From Puccinia triticina (Eukaryota; Basidiomycota; Pucciniomycetes; Pucciniales; Pucciniaceae), in the NCBI RefSeq assembly GCF_026914185.1, contig NC_070563.1, positions 2,852,001 through 2,916,000 on the forward strand: a stretch of DNA of 64,000 bases, written 5' to 3'. Both the position numbers and the translations under genes were made by a program. Every line of letters begins with the position of its first letter. Within the stretch, counting starts at the first letter, position 1. Positions 12,327 to 23,661 of this stretch are shown here, piece by piece. The notes under the pieces are model-generated. The model had not been told where the DNA came from. It worked only from the letters and a program-made list of their open reading frames with translations, and did no database searches.

Positions 12327-13192
12327 GGCCTGTACCATAGTGGCTCAAAAAGCTGTTTTTCGGCCGGAAAACGACTTTCCTCACGAAAAACAGTTTCCCC
12401 TCGAAAACGTGTACCACAGCACCTGTTTTTGGGGGAAACCAGAACTCGTTTTTCGTTCAAAACGATCAATTTCCAGAAACAGGTCTGACCCTGTTTCTCA
12501 TAGGTGTTTTCCTTCTGCTGAGCCCCCTCCAACCAAGACACCGGGGCCTCTCTCCTCGGCCGATGCAACATGGGTATCGGTCTCTCTCTCATCTCGGACC
12601 GATTCAACATATGTATTGGTCCGTCTCTCACCTCGGACCGACCCAACATGTCGGTCCGTCTATCCTCCCAGACTGATATTATCAGTATGAGAGGAATTCT
12701 CTCCTTCCTCTCCGACCGATACAACTAGATCGGCTGGAGAGGAAGAGAGAGGGTTCTGCCACCGATACTATGTATCGAGTAGCTCTCTCCCCCTTCCTCT
12801 CGGACCGCTCTATTGGATCGGTCCGAGAGGAATCCTCCCCGTCTTCCTCTCTGCCCGATATACAATCGGTCCAAGAGGAAGAAGGGGAGTGTTCTCCTCA
12901 GATCGATACATTGTATTGGAAGGGAGAGGTTTGGGCCCACCTCCTCTCATCTTGGACCAATACACAATGAATGTATTGGTCTAGTGTTGAGGACCTTCCA
13001 TCCCCCCCGGACCCATGTGTTATGTATTTATGTATGTACATACACAGTTTGGGCCAGGAGAGCAGTGCAGGAAGCCTGCAGTTGTGGTACACGATTGTGG
13101 GAGGCTGTTTTTACCTCTTGATAAACTGAATATTGAAAAAAAGAAAGCTGTTTTCCTTGCGCGGGAAAAACAGATTTCGTGTGGTACAGGCC
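12327..13192. mobile_element. Non-autonomous TIR element (866 bp), GGCCTGTACCA ends
   Basis: Termini GGCCTGTACCA and TGGTACAGGCC are perfect inverted repeats, followed inward by related CTGTTTTT/AAAAACAG blocks at both ends. The element is flanked on both sides by CTGAG (12322-12326 and 13193-13197), a plausible 5-bp duplication. The inside carries no transposase and is mostly a degenerate minisatellite. Superfamily is unassigned: the terminal GGCC.G resembles hAT elements, but a 5-bp duplication would be short for hAT. Confidence 0.65.
12545..13010. repeat. Degenerate minisatellite inside the TIR element
   Basis: Repeated variants of a motif close to TCGGTCCGAGAGGA and its reverse complement, interspersed with ATGTATTGGTCC-like units. 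Both orientations occur, so the stretch can fold on itself. The array fills most of the 12327-13192 element. Confidence 0.6.
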
Positions 13193-13582
13193 CTGAGTTT
13201 CAAAACCAACCTGGCACCCTGTTCCAAGACAACTAACTCTCACGATGATTTCCAGATGCATCACTATTAGCACGGGAAAAATTACCAAACAATTGCCAAA
13301 CATTAGTCATGAATTGTTAAATCCAATCTTATTGAATCTTGCTTAAGCTGGAAGGAGTTCAACTGTCATTTTCAAGGCCCGACTCTTTGCATTGATATAC
13401 ACATGGACATAATTATGCACATTCACACTTGACTTCCAAAGGCTAATGTGAGGACCCCGGAGAGCCCCTACCAAGCCACCTCATGTAACACGTATCTGGG
13501 GGACATTTTTTTGCAAAATGCTCCTCATGTAAATCACTGAATAAGTATCTAAATTGGTTTGTTCTTCCAAGATGTTCCTAAT

Positions 13583-13655
13583 GTAGTTGGTATATTTTGG
13601 GCTTGCTTGGAAAGAAAAACCAACCATGTAGGTCTTGAGTTCAATTCCTGGCCAA
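13583..13655 (+). other. tRNA-like / SINE-like segment
   Basis: Reads like a degenerate tRNA gene: GTAGTTGGTATA resembles an A box and, about 50 bp downstream, GAGTTCAATTCC closely matches a pol III B box (GGTTCRANTCC). Stems are imperfect and it lies inside the hAT-like MITE, so it is at best a tRNA-derived SINE remnant and not a functional tRNA. Confidence 0.3.
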
Positions 13656-13721
13656 AAAAAGGCTTTTTTTGTCTAATTTTGCCCCGTTGGGGCCTTCTAC
13701 CAAAAACTCCTGCTCATGTAC

Positions 13722-13781
13722 TGGAGGACTTCCCGTCAATCTGGGAAAATCTGGGTTTCCAGATTGGCAGGAAGTCCTCCA
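13722..13781. repeat. 60-bp palindrome of the GGAGGACTTCC family
   Basis: TGGAGGACTTCCCGTCAATC is followed within 40 bp by its near-complement (GATTGGCAGGAAGTCCTCCA). This is the minimal form of a repeat seen again at 17914-18184, 43051-43258 and 50859-51061. Confidence 0.75.
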
Positions 13782-13912
13782 CTACATATCCAAACTGGGT
13801 TCAATTGGGAAAAACCCAATTTCCCCACGTATCCAAAACCCAGAATTAGCAAAAATTACATGAGGTGGCTTGGTCGGGGCTTTCCGGGGTCCTCTAATGT
13901 GTAGAATATTCA

Positions 13913-14062
13913 GGGGTTTCAAAGTAGACCCACGCATGCAACTTGCAAGGCAAGGCAAGCCAGCATTCAACTCAAATGTTGAACGTCGACTTGCAGTCTC
14001 CCCGCAAAACTGGGTTATGCAAAGTGACCTGCATGCACGCACGGGTCTACTTTGAAACCCCC
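13913..14062. mobile_element. Small MITE (about 150 bp), GGGGTTTCAAAG termini
   Basis: GGGGTTTCAAAGTAGACCC at the left pairs with GGGTCTACTTTGAAACCCC at the right, followed by partly complementary GCATGCA blocks. The target duplication is not clear. The same right end, TTTGAAACCCCCTATTGTGC, appears alone at about 17440-17455, so the family is dispersed. Confidence 0.7.
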
Positions 14063-14259
14063 TATTATGCAAGCATCAAAACCTGGAGGCTCTCACCAAC
14101 ATATTCCCTCTTTTAATTGTTGGATGATTTCTTGATTTTTCCGGTTTTGATGGTTGCATATTCTTAAAAATTGAGTGAGCTCCACAAATACAATGCTGCT
14201 CTTGGCAGCAATTGACAAGCAGCTGCATGTGGCCTACCTGTGTGAGAATTGAACCCAAG

Positions 14260-14928
14260 CAACGGTGGGCTGATACACTAACTGTATTGTTAGTGTAGTG
14301 TATTGTTAGTTTTTTCCACTGCACTACACAAATAATACTGTTATCCTTGATTTTATTGCAATAACAATACATCTTTTTGATGTTATTCTTTTTGGCTGTT
14401 ATTGAATTGTTAGTGTAGCTGAAATATGCCAGGTTAACAATAACCAAATCCTAGTTTCATGATTGTTATCTGTTGTTGTTCCTCATAACAAATACAATAA
14501 CTGTCAGTTTATCTCTGCAATTAATGATAAAATTACTTTCAGTGTATTGATATTTTTGGTAGTAAAGTTGGTTTTGTGTTACAAAAAAAATAAATCTGGG
14601 ACATGATGTTTTGAGAATCATTTTCTAGAGGCTAAAAACCATGAAATAACAGATACTGTAGTGCAGAAGATTGTTATCCTAACTCTGATACACTAACTTT
14701 CAGGGAAATGTTGGTTATCCAAAATAAATACACTACCTGTTAGTGTATTTTGAGTGTATTCTGGATAACAATACCCAAGATCTTCAATGAGAAACTTTAG
14801 ATACACTAACTGTTAGTGTATTGGGCTATAATTGGGGATAACAATACCCCAATTGTTTGGCCAAATAACCACGGATACACTAACGGATATTGGCCCGTAG
14901 CGTAGCGTAGCGTAGTGGCCCATCGTTG
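14260..14928. mobile_element. CAACG foldback element, copy 1 (669 bp)
   Basis: Begins CAACGGTGGGC and ends GGCCCATCGTTG, flanked by perfect 7-bp direct repeats ACCCAAG (14253-14259 and 14929-14935). The interior repeats GATACACTAAC / GTTAGTGTAT and GATAACAATAC in both orientations many times, so it can form several hairpins. The right end also has a short GTAGC array (about 14896-14914). No coding. See copies at 31535, 43459 and 61424. Confidence 0.8.
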
Positions 14929-15335
14929 ACCCAAGAGCTAGTTTCCACCTTCATTTGGTCTAAAAGTTTCACAATTTCAACAATTCCTACAATAAATATG
15001 TGTTTCATGAGGCCCATTTGTCTTTTGGACACCCAAAACCCAAGAAATATACATAATAAATACATATCTGGTGATTTACATAAGAATAATTTTGGAAAAT
15101 AAAGTCATTTAGATACATGCTACATAAGGCCGTTTGGTAGAGGCTCTCTGGCTCCTGGTACTGCTTGGTATATTTGAACAGGATTTTGGAAAAAAAAAAA
15201 ACACCAAGATTTGAATATAGTTCAAAAAGTTTTCAAAATTTTCAGTACAACCAGGGTTGTCAACATCCAAACGGAATTTATCTTCCTTCATGTTTTGATT
15301 TAATCAAATTTGAATAACCTTTGAAGTTTTGCAAT

Positions 15336-15516
15336 TATGGTGTTCAAAGTTGGTTTGCATAATTTTATGCATGCATAAATCATAAAATCATAAAATCTTT
15401 TTTGCAGGGGATATGACTATCTGATTATGTAATACAAAATTTCCACACCAAAATATTTTTATGATTTTATGATTTATGCATGCATAAAATTATGCAAACC
15501 AACTTTGAACACCATA
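15336..15516. mobile_element. 181-bp MITE, copy A (TATGGTGTTC termini)
   Basis: Inverted termini of more than 50 bp starting TATGGTGTTCAAAGTTGG, flanked by the 3-bp repeat AAT (15333-15335 and 15517-15519). A second copy of identical length lies at 26976-27156 and differs by only about four bases. No coding capacity. The 3-bp duplication points away from the TA-duplicating Tc1/mariner group and is compatible with the PIF/Harbinger size class, though not its usual TWA target. Confidence 0.85.
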
Positions 15517-15519
15517 AAT

Positions 15520-18510
15520 GAGGTGTTGATCAGACTGGTACACGTGGCCATATTCAACCTTTGGTGTAGATATAGCAGACCAACCCTCAAGCTGTTTCAG
15601 GATTGGGATCTCAAGATTTGCCTCCACCTCTGCCAGGATATTCAAGCTTTAGACTCTGCCTTGGCCAGGATATTCAAAGTTTAGACTTTGGCTCCATCAT
15701 GATCATGATATTCAAGTTTTAAACTCTGCCTCCACATCCATTGAATAGGTTTCAGTTTCATTAAACTATTGTTAGCTATGTTTCTTTCTTTCTCACTCTA
15801 CTTTTGTCTCTTGCTCTGCTCCTTTTCTCTTTTTGGTTGTGTCTGCAGATTATCCCTGCATTGAGATGTCATTTCTCCTTGTTTGTCTGGTTGTGGAGTC
15901 ACTAGTGTTGGTTTTTTTGATTGTGTCTGTGCATCTTGTTGTCTAGTAGCAGACATGTGTCAGACAGGAGAGTTGGATGCATGCTGCTCATCTCCTGACT
16001 GTAGTGCAAGTTCCTCCGGAGCTTGGAAAATGTCCCCAATGCAATTCCATCCTGATCCAAGGGGGATACCATCACTTTTCTGAGCATTATTTATCCTGAT
16101 CTTGATTTCCTGAGTGTTTCCCTGATTCTCATTCCTTCCCCTCTGCCAAGGGTATCCATTCCCTCTGTCATCTCAAACAAATCCACTCACCATTTCTGGA
16201 GTGGGAGCTTGCAGTTGGAATGATGATTTTATTACAGAGCAAGAAAATCATGTAGATAAACTATCTAAAATATACCTATGACAGTTGTCGCAGTCAAGAA
16301 CTATGTACATGTCACAACAACCATCACACAATATCTTTTCTTTGATCCTTTTTCTGCTCAAGATTCACGGACTGTCACCAAGGGCAGCTACACAGCACTT
16401 TCCACCTCCTGTGCTGCCTATGGTCTGCCATACTGTCCGTGGTGTACCTTAAACCACCCTGAGGACCCCACACTCTCACAGACACAATCACGCAACCCTG
16501 GAAAAACTGGTTCCATGTGGGCGAGCAAAAGTCTGAAAGTTTCCCCAAATTCTTAAAATTTTGAAACCTGTGAATATGTACTCCTTGGAGGATTTCAAAA
16601 TTGATAATCCATGCATTAGGAGCTTCCAAACTGCCACCGGGAATTTTTGCAGGTCCAATTTTCCAGAAAAAAATCCCCCTACCAGAAAATACATCCCGGC
16701 TCCTGGAGTTTGAGTCTTGAGATTCTGAGACCCCACTTGGTAAAGTCCAGGAAATATGACCCAGGAATCACTTCCAGAAAATGAAGTGGGGTTTTTTCCA
16801 GGAGTTTCTTCTCTTACGACCGGGGTCTCAAAGTGGTCAAGAGTTTCCACCTCCTTGTGGAACCTCACCACACTGCCCATCTGCCTTAACAACTATGAAT
16901 TCAACTTGCCCTTTCTTCCGCACAAATCTGCCATCAATGCAAATATGCATATTCTCTCCAGTATAGCACTAGTTCAATCAGCTTGAATATTCCAGTCTTG
17001 CTTGCACTGCAAGAAAAACTTGTGCAACTGGCACCAGTCAACATGCAAGATTCTCCTGTGTAACAGCTGTTGTAGTGTTGGCCAAGAATTCAACAGTTGT
17101 TTTTTGCACAGTGACTGTGCATTGAAGCTTGGTGAACAGCAACAATACCGGTACCTCCAGTGGAGGCGCCAAAGCGTACCCACATCCAGGACTTGGATAA
17201 GTTAGGGTTTGGCAGGGCAAAGGCAAAAATGTGATAAACAAAATATCCCGAGGGTCCAGTTCTGTTTGAAATTTGGGGCTGAGGTCAAAGATGGGTTGGA
17301 TTTTTTTTTTGGACTGGGTTTCATGTGGTTTCCTGGACCTCCTGGAGGGTCTTTCTGTCCAGGAATCCAGGTCTGCAGGACGTTCCAGGATGTGTTTTTT
17401 TCATGGAAAGTCTAACCTGGATGACTTCCTGGAGGTGGTTTGAAACCCCCTATTGTGCTTGCCCAACATTATTTTCTGATGGGAAATACAAAGCTTGCTT
17501 CTAATTTCTTTGCAGTTAGCTACTTCTTGGTCTTATTTGTAGCTTCAGGTTCACCAAAAACACAAATAAAAAAGTGCATATAATGATTTACTGTAGTTCA
17601 ATTGTCTTTCTCTTTTGAAAGAGCTGTGAGTCTGCCCGTGATAAAAAACCTATTTTTTATAATGATCCAAGAACAGAGCTTGGGACATTAAAAAAGATGA
17701 AGCTACAATCTTTTGGGGATAGGTACACTATTCTCCCAAAAATCACTAATATAGAGCCCTTCACGGATTGGAAATTGTATTTTTTTTCTTTTAGGCACTT
17801 GGGAAAATCATACATTTTAGGGGAATTTTTGGACTACACATGTGTTATGGGGACTATGGACAGCTCTTCCAAGGCTTCATTGGATTAGACCGTGCCATGA
17901 AAGTATGACTCAGTGGAGGACTTCCCGTCAATCTGGGAACCCCTTCCAGACCCAGATCTGAGCCAAACGTTGCAGGGAAATTTAGGCTTTGAGACTCTGG
18001 GAGGCTCTCAGATTTCTCCCAGATTGCAACAGGAAGTGGAGGACTTCCCGCCAATCTGGAAACCCAGATTTTCCCAGATTTTGCAAGGCAATCTAGGCAG
18101 ATCTAGGATTTGGGACGATCAAGCCCAGATTTCCCCGCAAAATCTGGAAAAATCTGAGCTCCCAGATTGACAGGAAGTCCTCCAGTCCTCCAGTGCCGTT
18201 GGAGTGTCCATAGAGCTCAGCTAATGTGGCCTCATCCCCACTCAATGATCTGATATTCACACTGTTCGCGATGAGCCTTGTTTCTCTGCAAGTGGTCAAA
18301 GATTGGAATCCAATACAGTAGAGTAGAGCCAGACAGATATAACAAGGTCGGACTAGAAAGGAACTCTGGTGTTCCATTGTTTTTCCACATCAAGAAAAGT
18401 GTAATTTTCTTTTCATCTTGCAGGAAAAAAATAAACAGTCCTCATAGCTTGCTGGCATGCATATGTAGAAGATTTGGAATGATTGTTTGGATTGAGCATA
18501 AGGAAGCTCT
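15520..18510. other. Repeat-rich gap without a recognised gene
   Basis: Degenerate repeats, including short duplicated ATTCAAGCTTTAGACTCTGCC-like blocks near 15640-15730 and a lone MITE end at about 17440-17455. The palindromic cluster at 17914-18184 is listed separately. All frames are short and cysteine-rich only by chance composition. No splice-consistent gene is seen. Confidence 0.45.
17914..18184. repeat. GGAGGACTTCC-family repeat cluster
   Basis: Starts TGGAGGACTTCCCGTCAATC, has a second direct copy at about 18038, and closes with the complement GATTGACAGGAAGTCCTCCA. The interior repeats AATCTGG / CCAGATT motifs. It looks like two overlapping foldback units. Confidence 0.65.
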
Positions 18511-18606
18511 TGTTGTGACATAGATGTCACAGACATCTCTCAGACTTGCCGCAGCACAACCGATACTCCTCATCCCGGGGCAATCCTGGGTTGAGGAGTA
18601 GAATAA
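18511..18606 (+). repeat. copia-2 5' LTR, first part
   Basis: First 96 bp of the LTR, matching the 3' LTR start. It ends with GTAGAATAA (18598-18606), which is repeated at 23662-23670 on the other side of the Mutator-like insertion. Confidence 0.9.
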
Positions 18607-19173
18607 GGGGATGTAGAATTTTACAAATTGTTCTTTACATTGTGTAGAGAATGCAAAATATGGTCAATGCAAAATTGCTCAAACCGTGCAAATCAATTAA
18701 TTTTGCAAACACCACACAAAAAGTGGTCCTCTGTAAAAACAGGCTATGTGAAATAATTAATGTAAAAGTGCGACTGAGCTATGTGACACTGGATTTTCCA
18801 AAGTAATTCTCACATGGTCAACTCAATGCAAAAAATTACAATGTAAAATTATATATATTACAGTGAAAAAACATTTTTACACCTACCTAAACTTACAAAA
18901 AACATTGACTGCAAAAAACACAATGCAAAAAAGAGAAAAAAATTAAGGCAAAGACAATTGTGCAGTGTACAACACACTGCAAAAAACCAAAAAAGCGGGC
19001 AAAATGCAGAAAAAGGAAGGAAGCTTGAGAAGGCGCCAGGGGAGGCAAAAAAACGCGACATGACAGAGAGAGACAAAGGTCAGAAAAAAAAAGCGAGTAA
19101 AAAGAGCCAGGAAGGCCACAAAATCAGCAGAAAAGGGGAAACAAAATCGTAGTAGGAAGGAAAAACAAAACAT

Positions 19174-21730
19174 CTACTTCTTCCCCCTTCTGGATTGTCG
19201 TTTCACGCAATCAGTTGAGGTGTTTGCCTCCAAAGACGAGGCTGGGGCTGAGATGCCCATTGTATAACCAAAGCTTGTTTCCCCAGCAGAAATGCAACGC
19301 TCATCCCAGTTGGCCCTTGAACACGCAAGCATACGATTGTAGTCGGCGTCAGTCAACGGAGCTGGCTGAAAAGTGACCGAGGTACGCGGCACTGGAACCT
19401 TCTTTGGCCTGCCACGCTTGGCAGGAGGCTTCTTCTCCGAGGTTGTATCATCCGAGTCGTTGCCTTTCACTGGAGCTGCCTGGGAGGGACGCGGTGCAGG
19501 AACCTTGATTTGCCTGCCACACTTGGAGGTCGGGTTTGAAGCGGTTTCGCTAGCCTGGGCCAAATCTCTTGCTGCTTGGACGATCTGCTGTTGAGTCGGA
19601 CGGACAGGCTTGGGTCGTTGTGGCTTGACCGTTGGGAAAGTAGCAGGTAAGCCGACTGCTAGAAAGGAGGAATTGTTCAAAGCCGTTTTGACCGGACTTC
19701 CATCTGAGAGGCAGGCATCATCTTCGATTCCTTGCTGCTTCTTCTTGGTCTGCTTAGTTTTTTGCGCCGGACCAGCAGTGTTGGGGGCCTGTGATCCAGC
19801 TTCCACCGGGACGCGAATTTTGATCTTCAAGCTCGTCGGATTTGGAGTTAAGACCTGTAAATCATCTCCGGGTCCTAATAGGAAAATTCAGTAAGATGAG
19901 AAGTAAGATAAGAAGAATTGCATTAATTGACTTACTTGGCTGAGTATCTTTGCCATTGGCTTGATTGTCCTTGTGCGCCGCTTCCCTGCCGTCATTCTGA
20001 GGAATTGGCATTGCCAAGTGATATGTTGATTGGATGACGGCACCCATGCCAACAAAAGGGATGCTTGCTTTGGATCCAATGTGAGTGTTGTCGCGCTTCA
20101 GGTTGTTGATGCCAAGATTCACAAAGCTGGTTTCAGGGGTGTTCCATTTGCAAGAATAGATGGCCCAACTTGTGTGCGGCTGAGCTCCACTAATACTTCC
20201 CGGGCTCCCATCAACCATGGTAGCAATCCCCTTGTTCAGAAGGTTGTCGTGCATCCACACCGCCGTGATACCATTCACATGTCGCAAGACCTTGCCCCAG
20301 TAGTGTGATCCGTCCCAAAATCCCCGCGAAATCAGGGTGTATTCTTCGCCAGGTAACATCAGCTTGAAAGGCCAGTCGATTTCTGAAAGGAATTCCTGCT
20401 GCCTCGACCGATCGACTTCCTCCGCCAGATCAACATGAAAGTAAAGATGCACCGGGGCCTTCCCAGCTAAAAACTGGAGCCTAGATTTTTCGGATAAAGG
20501 CGGACAGGGCGCCGGAGGGGGAACTGCCTTGCTTGACTTCTTCTTGCGATTTGTAGGTTTTGTGTTATGTTGACATTGCAGACCTGAAACCCCGTCGAGC
20601 CCATCAGTCGACCACTTGATCACCAGTCCGGCTAAGTTCGCGCAACTGAGATTGTTTCCTACAAACATTGACCGCTGAATCTTCAGGACAATCAATTCGC
20701 GGTTGGATCGAGGATGATTGATTGGGGTTTCGGTAGGATGTAAGGCACAGGTGAGTTCACGGTTTTCGATAGTCAAGAAAAGTTGTCGCAAAGCTTTTGA
20801 CGAGTTTGTCTTGGGATCCAAAAGGATTTCCATAAAGAAATCGAGGGAAGCAAATGAACCAGATACAAAGGACTGTGGGTGAAGTGCCTGTGCCGCATCG
20901 AAGAGGCTGTTTGAACCACGAGTGAGTATTGAGCGGATTGCTGAGCTTTGTGTGAGCTCCCATGTTGACCTCGAGTTGAAATGTTTGATAAGCAATGAGA
21001 ATAAGCTGCCGTTATTTTTTGGCGGTTCCATCAGCCAAACTGGACTGTATACCGCATACAGTGATTCTAAAGCAGCAACAAGCCAACATCGATTTTGCTT
21101 TCGGGGATCAGCTGAAGTACCATAGGACACATAAGTGTGCATCGGGTGACGATCAACATTGCGTGAGTTTGGAGGCCTGCCAGCTTTCGTCCGCTTACGT
21201 GGGTTCTCGTCTAGGAGTTCCGCAGTTGTATCAGGAGGCCGGCCATCGTTGGCTTCGTTTTTCCGACGCTTCGTTGGTTTAGACCACCCAAGAGACTGAG
21301 AGACATCGATCTGTTTTTTGAGCTGGGTCCCATACTCAATTGGCATTCCACGCATGACACACTGGTAGTCTTTCTCTAATGCTTTGACAAAAGCATACAG
21401 CTCGATCATTCCAATCAAGATGGACTTCTTGCCCGCACTGTGAGAAGTTTAATTGTAATCGATTCAGTTCTATGTATGAGCAGCGGGCTCAGAAAAAAAA
21501 ATCATACCTGAACATGTAATAAACTCGGTGCATGCTCTCCTGAGCATTAGTTGAGGAAGGGAGAGCAGCATCGGCATTGGGATTGTCTTTCAACATAGTC
21601 CTTTGGCTCGGGAACAGGATGGCCTCGATGTCGGCCACGGTCCACCAGTCAATCCATCTCTTAATCTTGGGAAACCGACGTCGCAGTTCGTCAACTTTGT
21701 CATTATGAGACGCCACTTCAAGCCCGTCTA
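19174..21730 (-). CDS. MULE protein, C-terminal part: transposase tail, USP-like peptidase, AT-hooks
   Basis: Three exons on the complement, 21508-21730 (5' edge open), 19936-21437 and 19174-19874, join in phase. The first encodes FPKIKRWIDWWTVADIEAILF and LPSSTNAQESMHRVYYM, which resembles the end of a MULE transposase domain around its last acidic residue. The long exon has basic AT-hook-like patches (KAGRPP), then a cysteine-peptidase-like region: QNRCWLVAALESLYAVYSP as the Cys box, and GSHYWGKVLRHVNG with AVWMHDNLLNKG as the His/Asp box. This is the ubiquitin-specific protease layout, not Ulp1. The last exon carries PAKRGRPKKVPVPR, a classic AT-hook, and other Arg/Lys/Pro repeats. Because the N-terminal half is disconnected by the capture, this copy is probably not translated as one protein. 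Confidence 0.7.
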
Positions 21731-21739
21731 GCTAGTGTT

Positions 21740-22370
21740 GCCACGTTCACCAGTGAGTCAACTTGTATGTCTGATTGTTCTCAGCTGATCTACCTCTTGT
21801 ATGCGATACTGATGCCTGTCCTCTCTACAATTGCATCTGACCGCCAGAGTTCATCGATTCGTTAAACAAGCTTGGACAGAGGGACATCTTCTCATGCGGA
21901 CCAGATGACATCTCGCTAGTTTCGAGACAACCAGGATGGATTGAGGATCCACGGGTAAATGCCTCATAGTCAGCTAAGAGGTCGATAGGATTTCTGATAA
22001 TGGGACTTTGTCGCTAGGTAGAACCATCACAAAGTCGGAAGCATGTAGTACCTTGCAATCTACGGCTCACGGTGATGCTCACTTAAAACTGGTTGGCCCT
22101 CAAGCCTGGACTGTTTGGCTCCACCTATGTCGAGTCACATATGAACAACAACATCCTTGTCCGGGTCTCTACTCAAGCATTTGCGAGCGCTGTTCGCCAC
22201 ACTTCAAGTTCTCCAATTGAGATCGTTATTTGGTTGGCCAAGTTGGGAAGGACAACGTACAACAGTTTTGTAGCCAAAAGAGTTGTATGTTAACTCGCTA
22301 GTTGATTGGTAATCTTTGCGCTCTTGGTACTCATTTGATTTCATTGTCTTGAAGGGACGGTGTGGTGTGG
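21740..22370 (+). pseudogene. Probable captured host gene fragment inside the MULE (opposite strand)
   Basis: The plus strand here has exon-like blocks with splice signals: one reading FIDSLNKLGQRDIFSCGPDD and ending WIEDPR (about 21850-21953), and one reading KPGLFGSTYVESHMNNNILV and ending LGRTTYNSFVAKR (about 22099-22285), followed by a GTATGT donor. The minus strand has no coding across the same stretch. HMNN and the VWLAKLGRTTY pattern recall hotdog-fold thioesterases, a weak guess. Capture of host exons by MULEs is well known. Boundaries are approximate. Confidence 0.45.
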
Positions 22371-22389
22371 AATACCAAGCCATGGATGG

Positions 22390-23133
22390 TCATGGAACCC
22401 ATGGTGTCGGAGGAGAGCCCAGCCGCTGGTGTGAAAGTCGAATCGGATTGAAGTGTCTTCACAGGCCTGCCAGTACACTTTGCCTTTGCACTTTCCAGCC
22501 ATGCCTGGGCAGGGGGCATTCCTGCATAAATGTAAACACGTGCATGAGTTATTTCTTGTTCTTTCTTGATATCGTTTGGATAAGGCATGATGAGGAAAGA
22601 AAGCATTGGAGTACTCACGTATCGAGTAATTCCTCAATCTTGCCGGCGCCAGTGGGAGGTGATCCTGTGTAGTCACATTTCTCCTGATCGCAAAGGAGGA
22701 CGCCAAGGCAATTATATCGTACGAGGCACCATTGTTCATTTGTGTTCTTGCTAGTATTAATGCGCCTTGTGAAACCAACCGAGCCAAAGTTACGAATCTC
22801 CATGGCGGGCTTGAGGACGAAGATTGTATTGCGGTTGGGATAGATAGGATACCCCTGGCTGTCCAGAATACAGTCGTGATCAATGTATGTTTCGTGGTCG
22901 TTGCTCATTCCCCACGGTAATTGCCAGTTGGCCGTTGGGGATCCGAGTGGCGAGTTCTGGATTTCGGAGGTCATGGTAGAGTTTGGAGAAGCTCCTTCAG
23001 TGGATGGTGGTTTAGGCCGCGGTGCTACTGGCTTTCGCGACAAAGTAGCGGGGATAGAAACGTTCGAGATACTGGCTATAGATGATGTGCGCTTTGCAGG
23101 TTTAGCAGGCTTGGTTGACTTGGTTCGCACCAT
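22390..23133 (-). CDS. MULE protein, N-terminal part with GCM1-type zinc finger
   Basis: Exon 1 is 22619-23133 (start ATG at 23133, Lys/Pro/Ser-rich N-terminus). Exon 2 starts at 22521 after a TGCAG acceptor and joins in phase. Together they spell a GCM/WRKY-GCM1 zinc finger: CLGVLLCDQEKC, then CPGMAGKCKGKVYWQAC, then WALLRHHGFHDHPW, with cysteine and histidine ligands in the expected order. This domain is known as the DNA-binding part of some MULE transposases. Coding stops within about 50 bp after HDHPW, where the captured segment begins, so the transposase is truncated here. Confidence 0.75.
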
Positions 23134-23661
23134 TGGACAAGTTAAAATGATTATTAGTGGGGGATGGGTATGTCGGTGTCGGATCTGGAGTCAAAAGTTG
23201 TGGGGGAAAGAAGGAAGAAGAGAGGAATGAGGCATGTTTCGAGGGGAAGAGAGGGATTAAGATCACCGGAGTCTTGATCCTGGTACACAGCCTGGAACCA
23301 CCGTGCAGTGGGATATCCAGATTGATGATCATGGTTAGACTACCAAAGATGCACGTTGATGAGCTAATCCAGCCGCTCACTGTAAGAAATGAGGTGCAAA
23401 TTTTGGTGCTTTGGGGCGGGTGGGGAGTTTCACACCCAATGCAACATGGTGTGTAAGGGGAGAGAGTGTGAAGTTCCCTATGCACCCCCCCCAGATGGGC
23501 TTTTGCGCGCTGCTATTTACATAGTAAGGTTTTGCGGTGACCGTTTTGGTCGGAGGGTTGTGCAAAACTAATTTATTCGCAGGTTTTGAGTAATTTTGCA
23601 TTGGGCGGGATTTACATTGAGGTGTCCCTGCAAAACACACTTTGTAAATTTCACCCACCCC

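Larger units (their letters stand above)
13451..13893. mobile_element. hAT-like MITE (443 bp) with 8-bp target-site duplication
   Basis: Inverted termini of about 38 bp (AGGACCCCGGAGAGCCCC at the left, its near-exact complement at the right) are flanked by perfect 8-bp direct repeats CTAATGTG at 13443-13450 and 13894-13901. An 8-bp duplication is the hAT signature. The interior holds a tRNA-like segment (13583-13655) and a 60-bp palindrome of the GGAGGACTTCC family (13722-13781). No coding. Confidence 0.8.
18607..23661 (-). mobile_element. Mutator-like element (5055 bp) inserted in the copia-2 LTR
   Basis: Exactly bounded by 9-bp direct repeats GTAGAATAA (18598-18606 and 23662-23670), the duplication size typical of MULEs. 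Terminal inverted repeats begin GGGG and share 18 of the first 24 positions. Both subterminal regions are dense in TGCAAA/TTTGCA motifs, a likely transposase-binding pattern. Minus-strand exons encode a GCM1-type zinc finger, a transposase C-terminal segment, a USP-like cysteine peptidase and AT-hooks. The DDE catalytic core is absent and its place (about 21730-22380) holds opposite-strand sequence. Confidence 0.85.

Noticed and set aside
14221..14260. B-box-like sequence (GGGTTCAATTCTC on the minus strand) as a tRNA gene
   Set aside because: No A box at proper spacing and no stems.
15883..16083. Cysteine-rich frame as a secreted effector
   Set aside because: No signal peptide or splice support. 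It lies in repeat-rich sequence and the cysteines follow from TGT/TGC-rich DNA.
18860..19170. A/T-rich frames as genes
   Set aside because: They come from Lys/Phe-rich low-complexity sequence in the MULE subterminal region, built on repeated TGCAAAA words.
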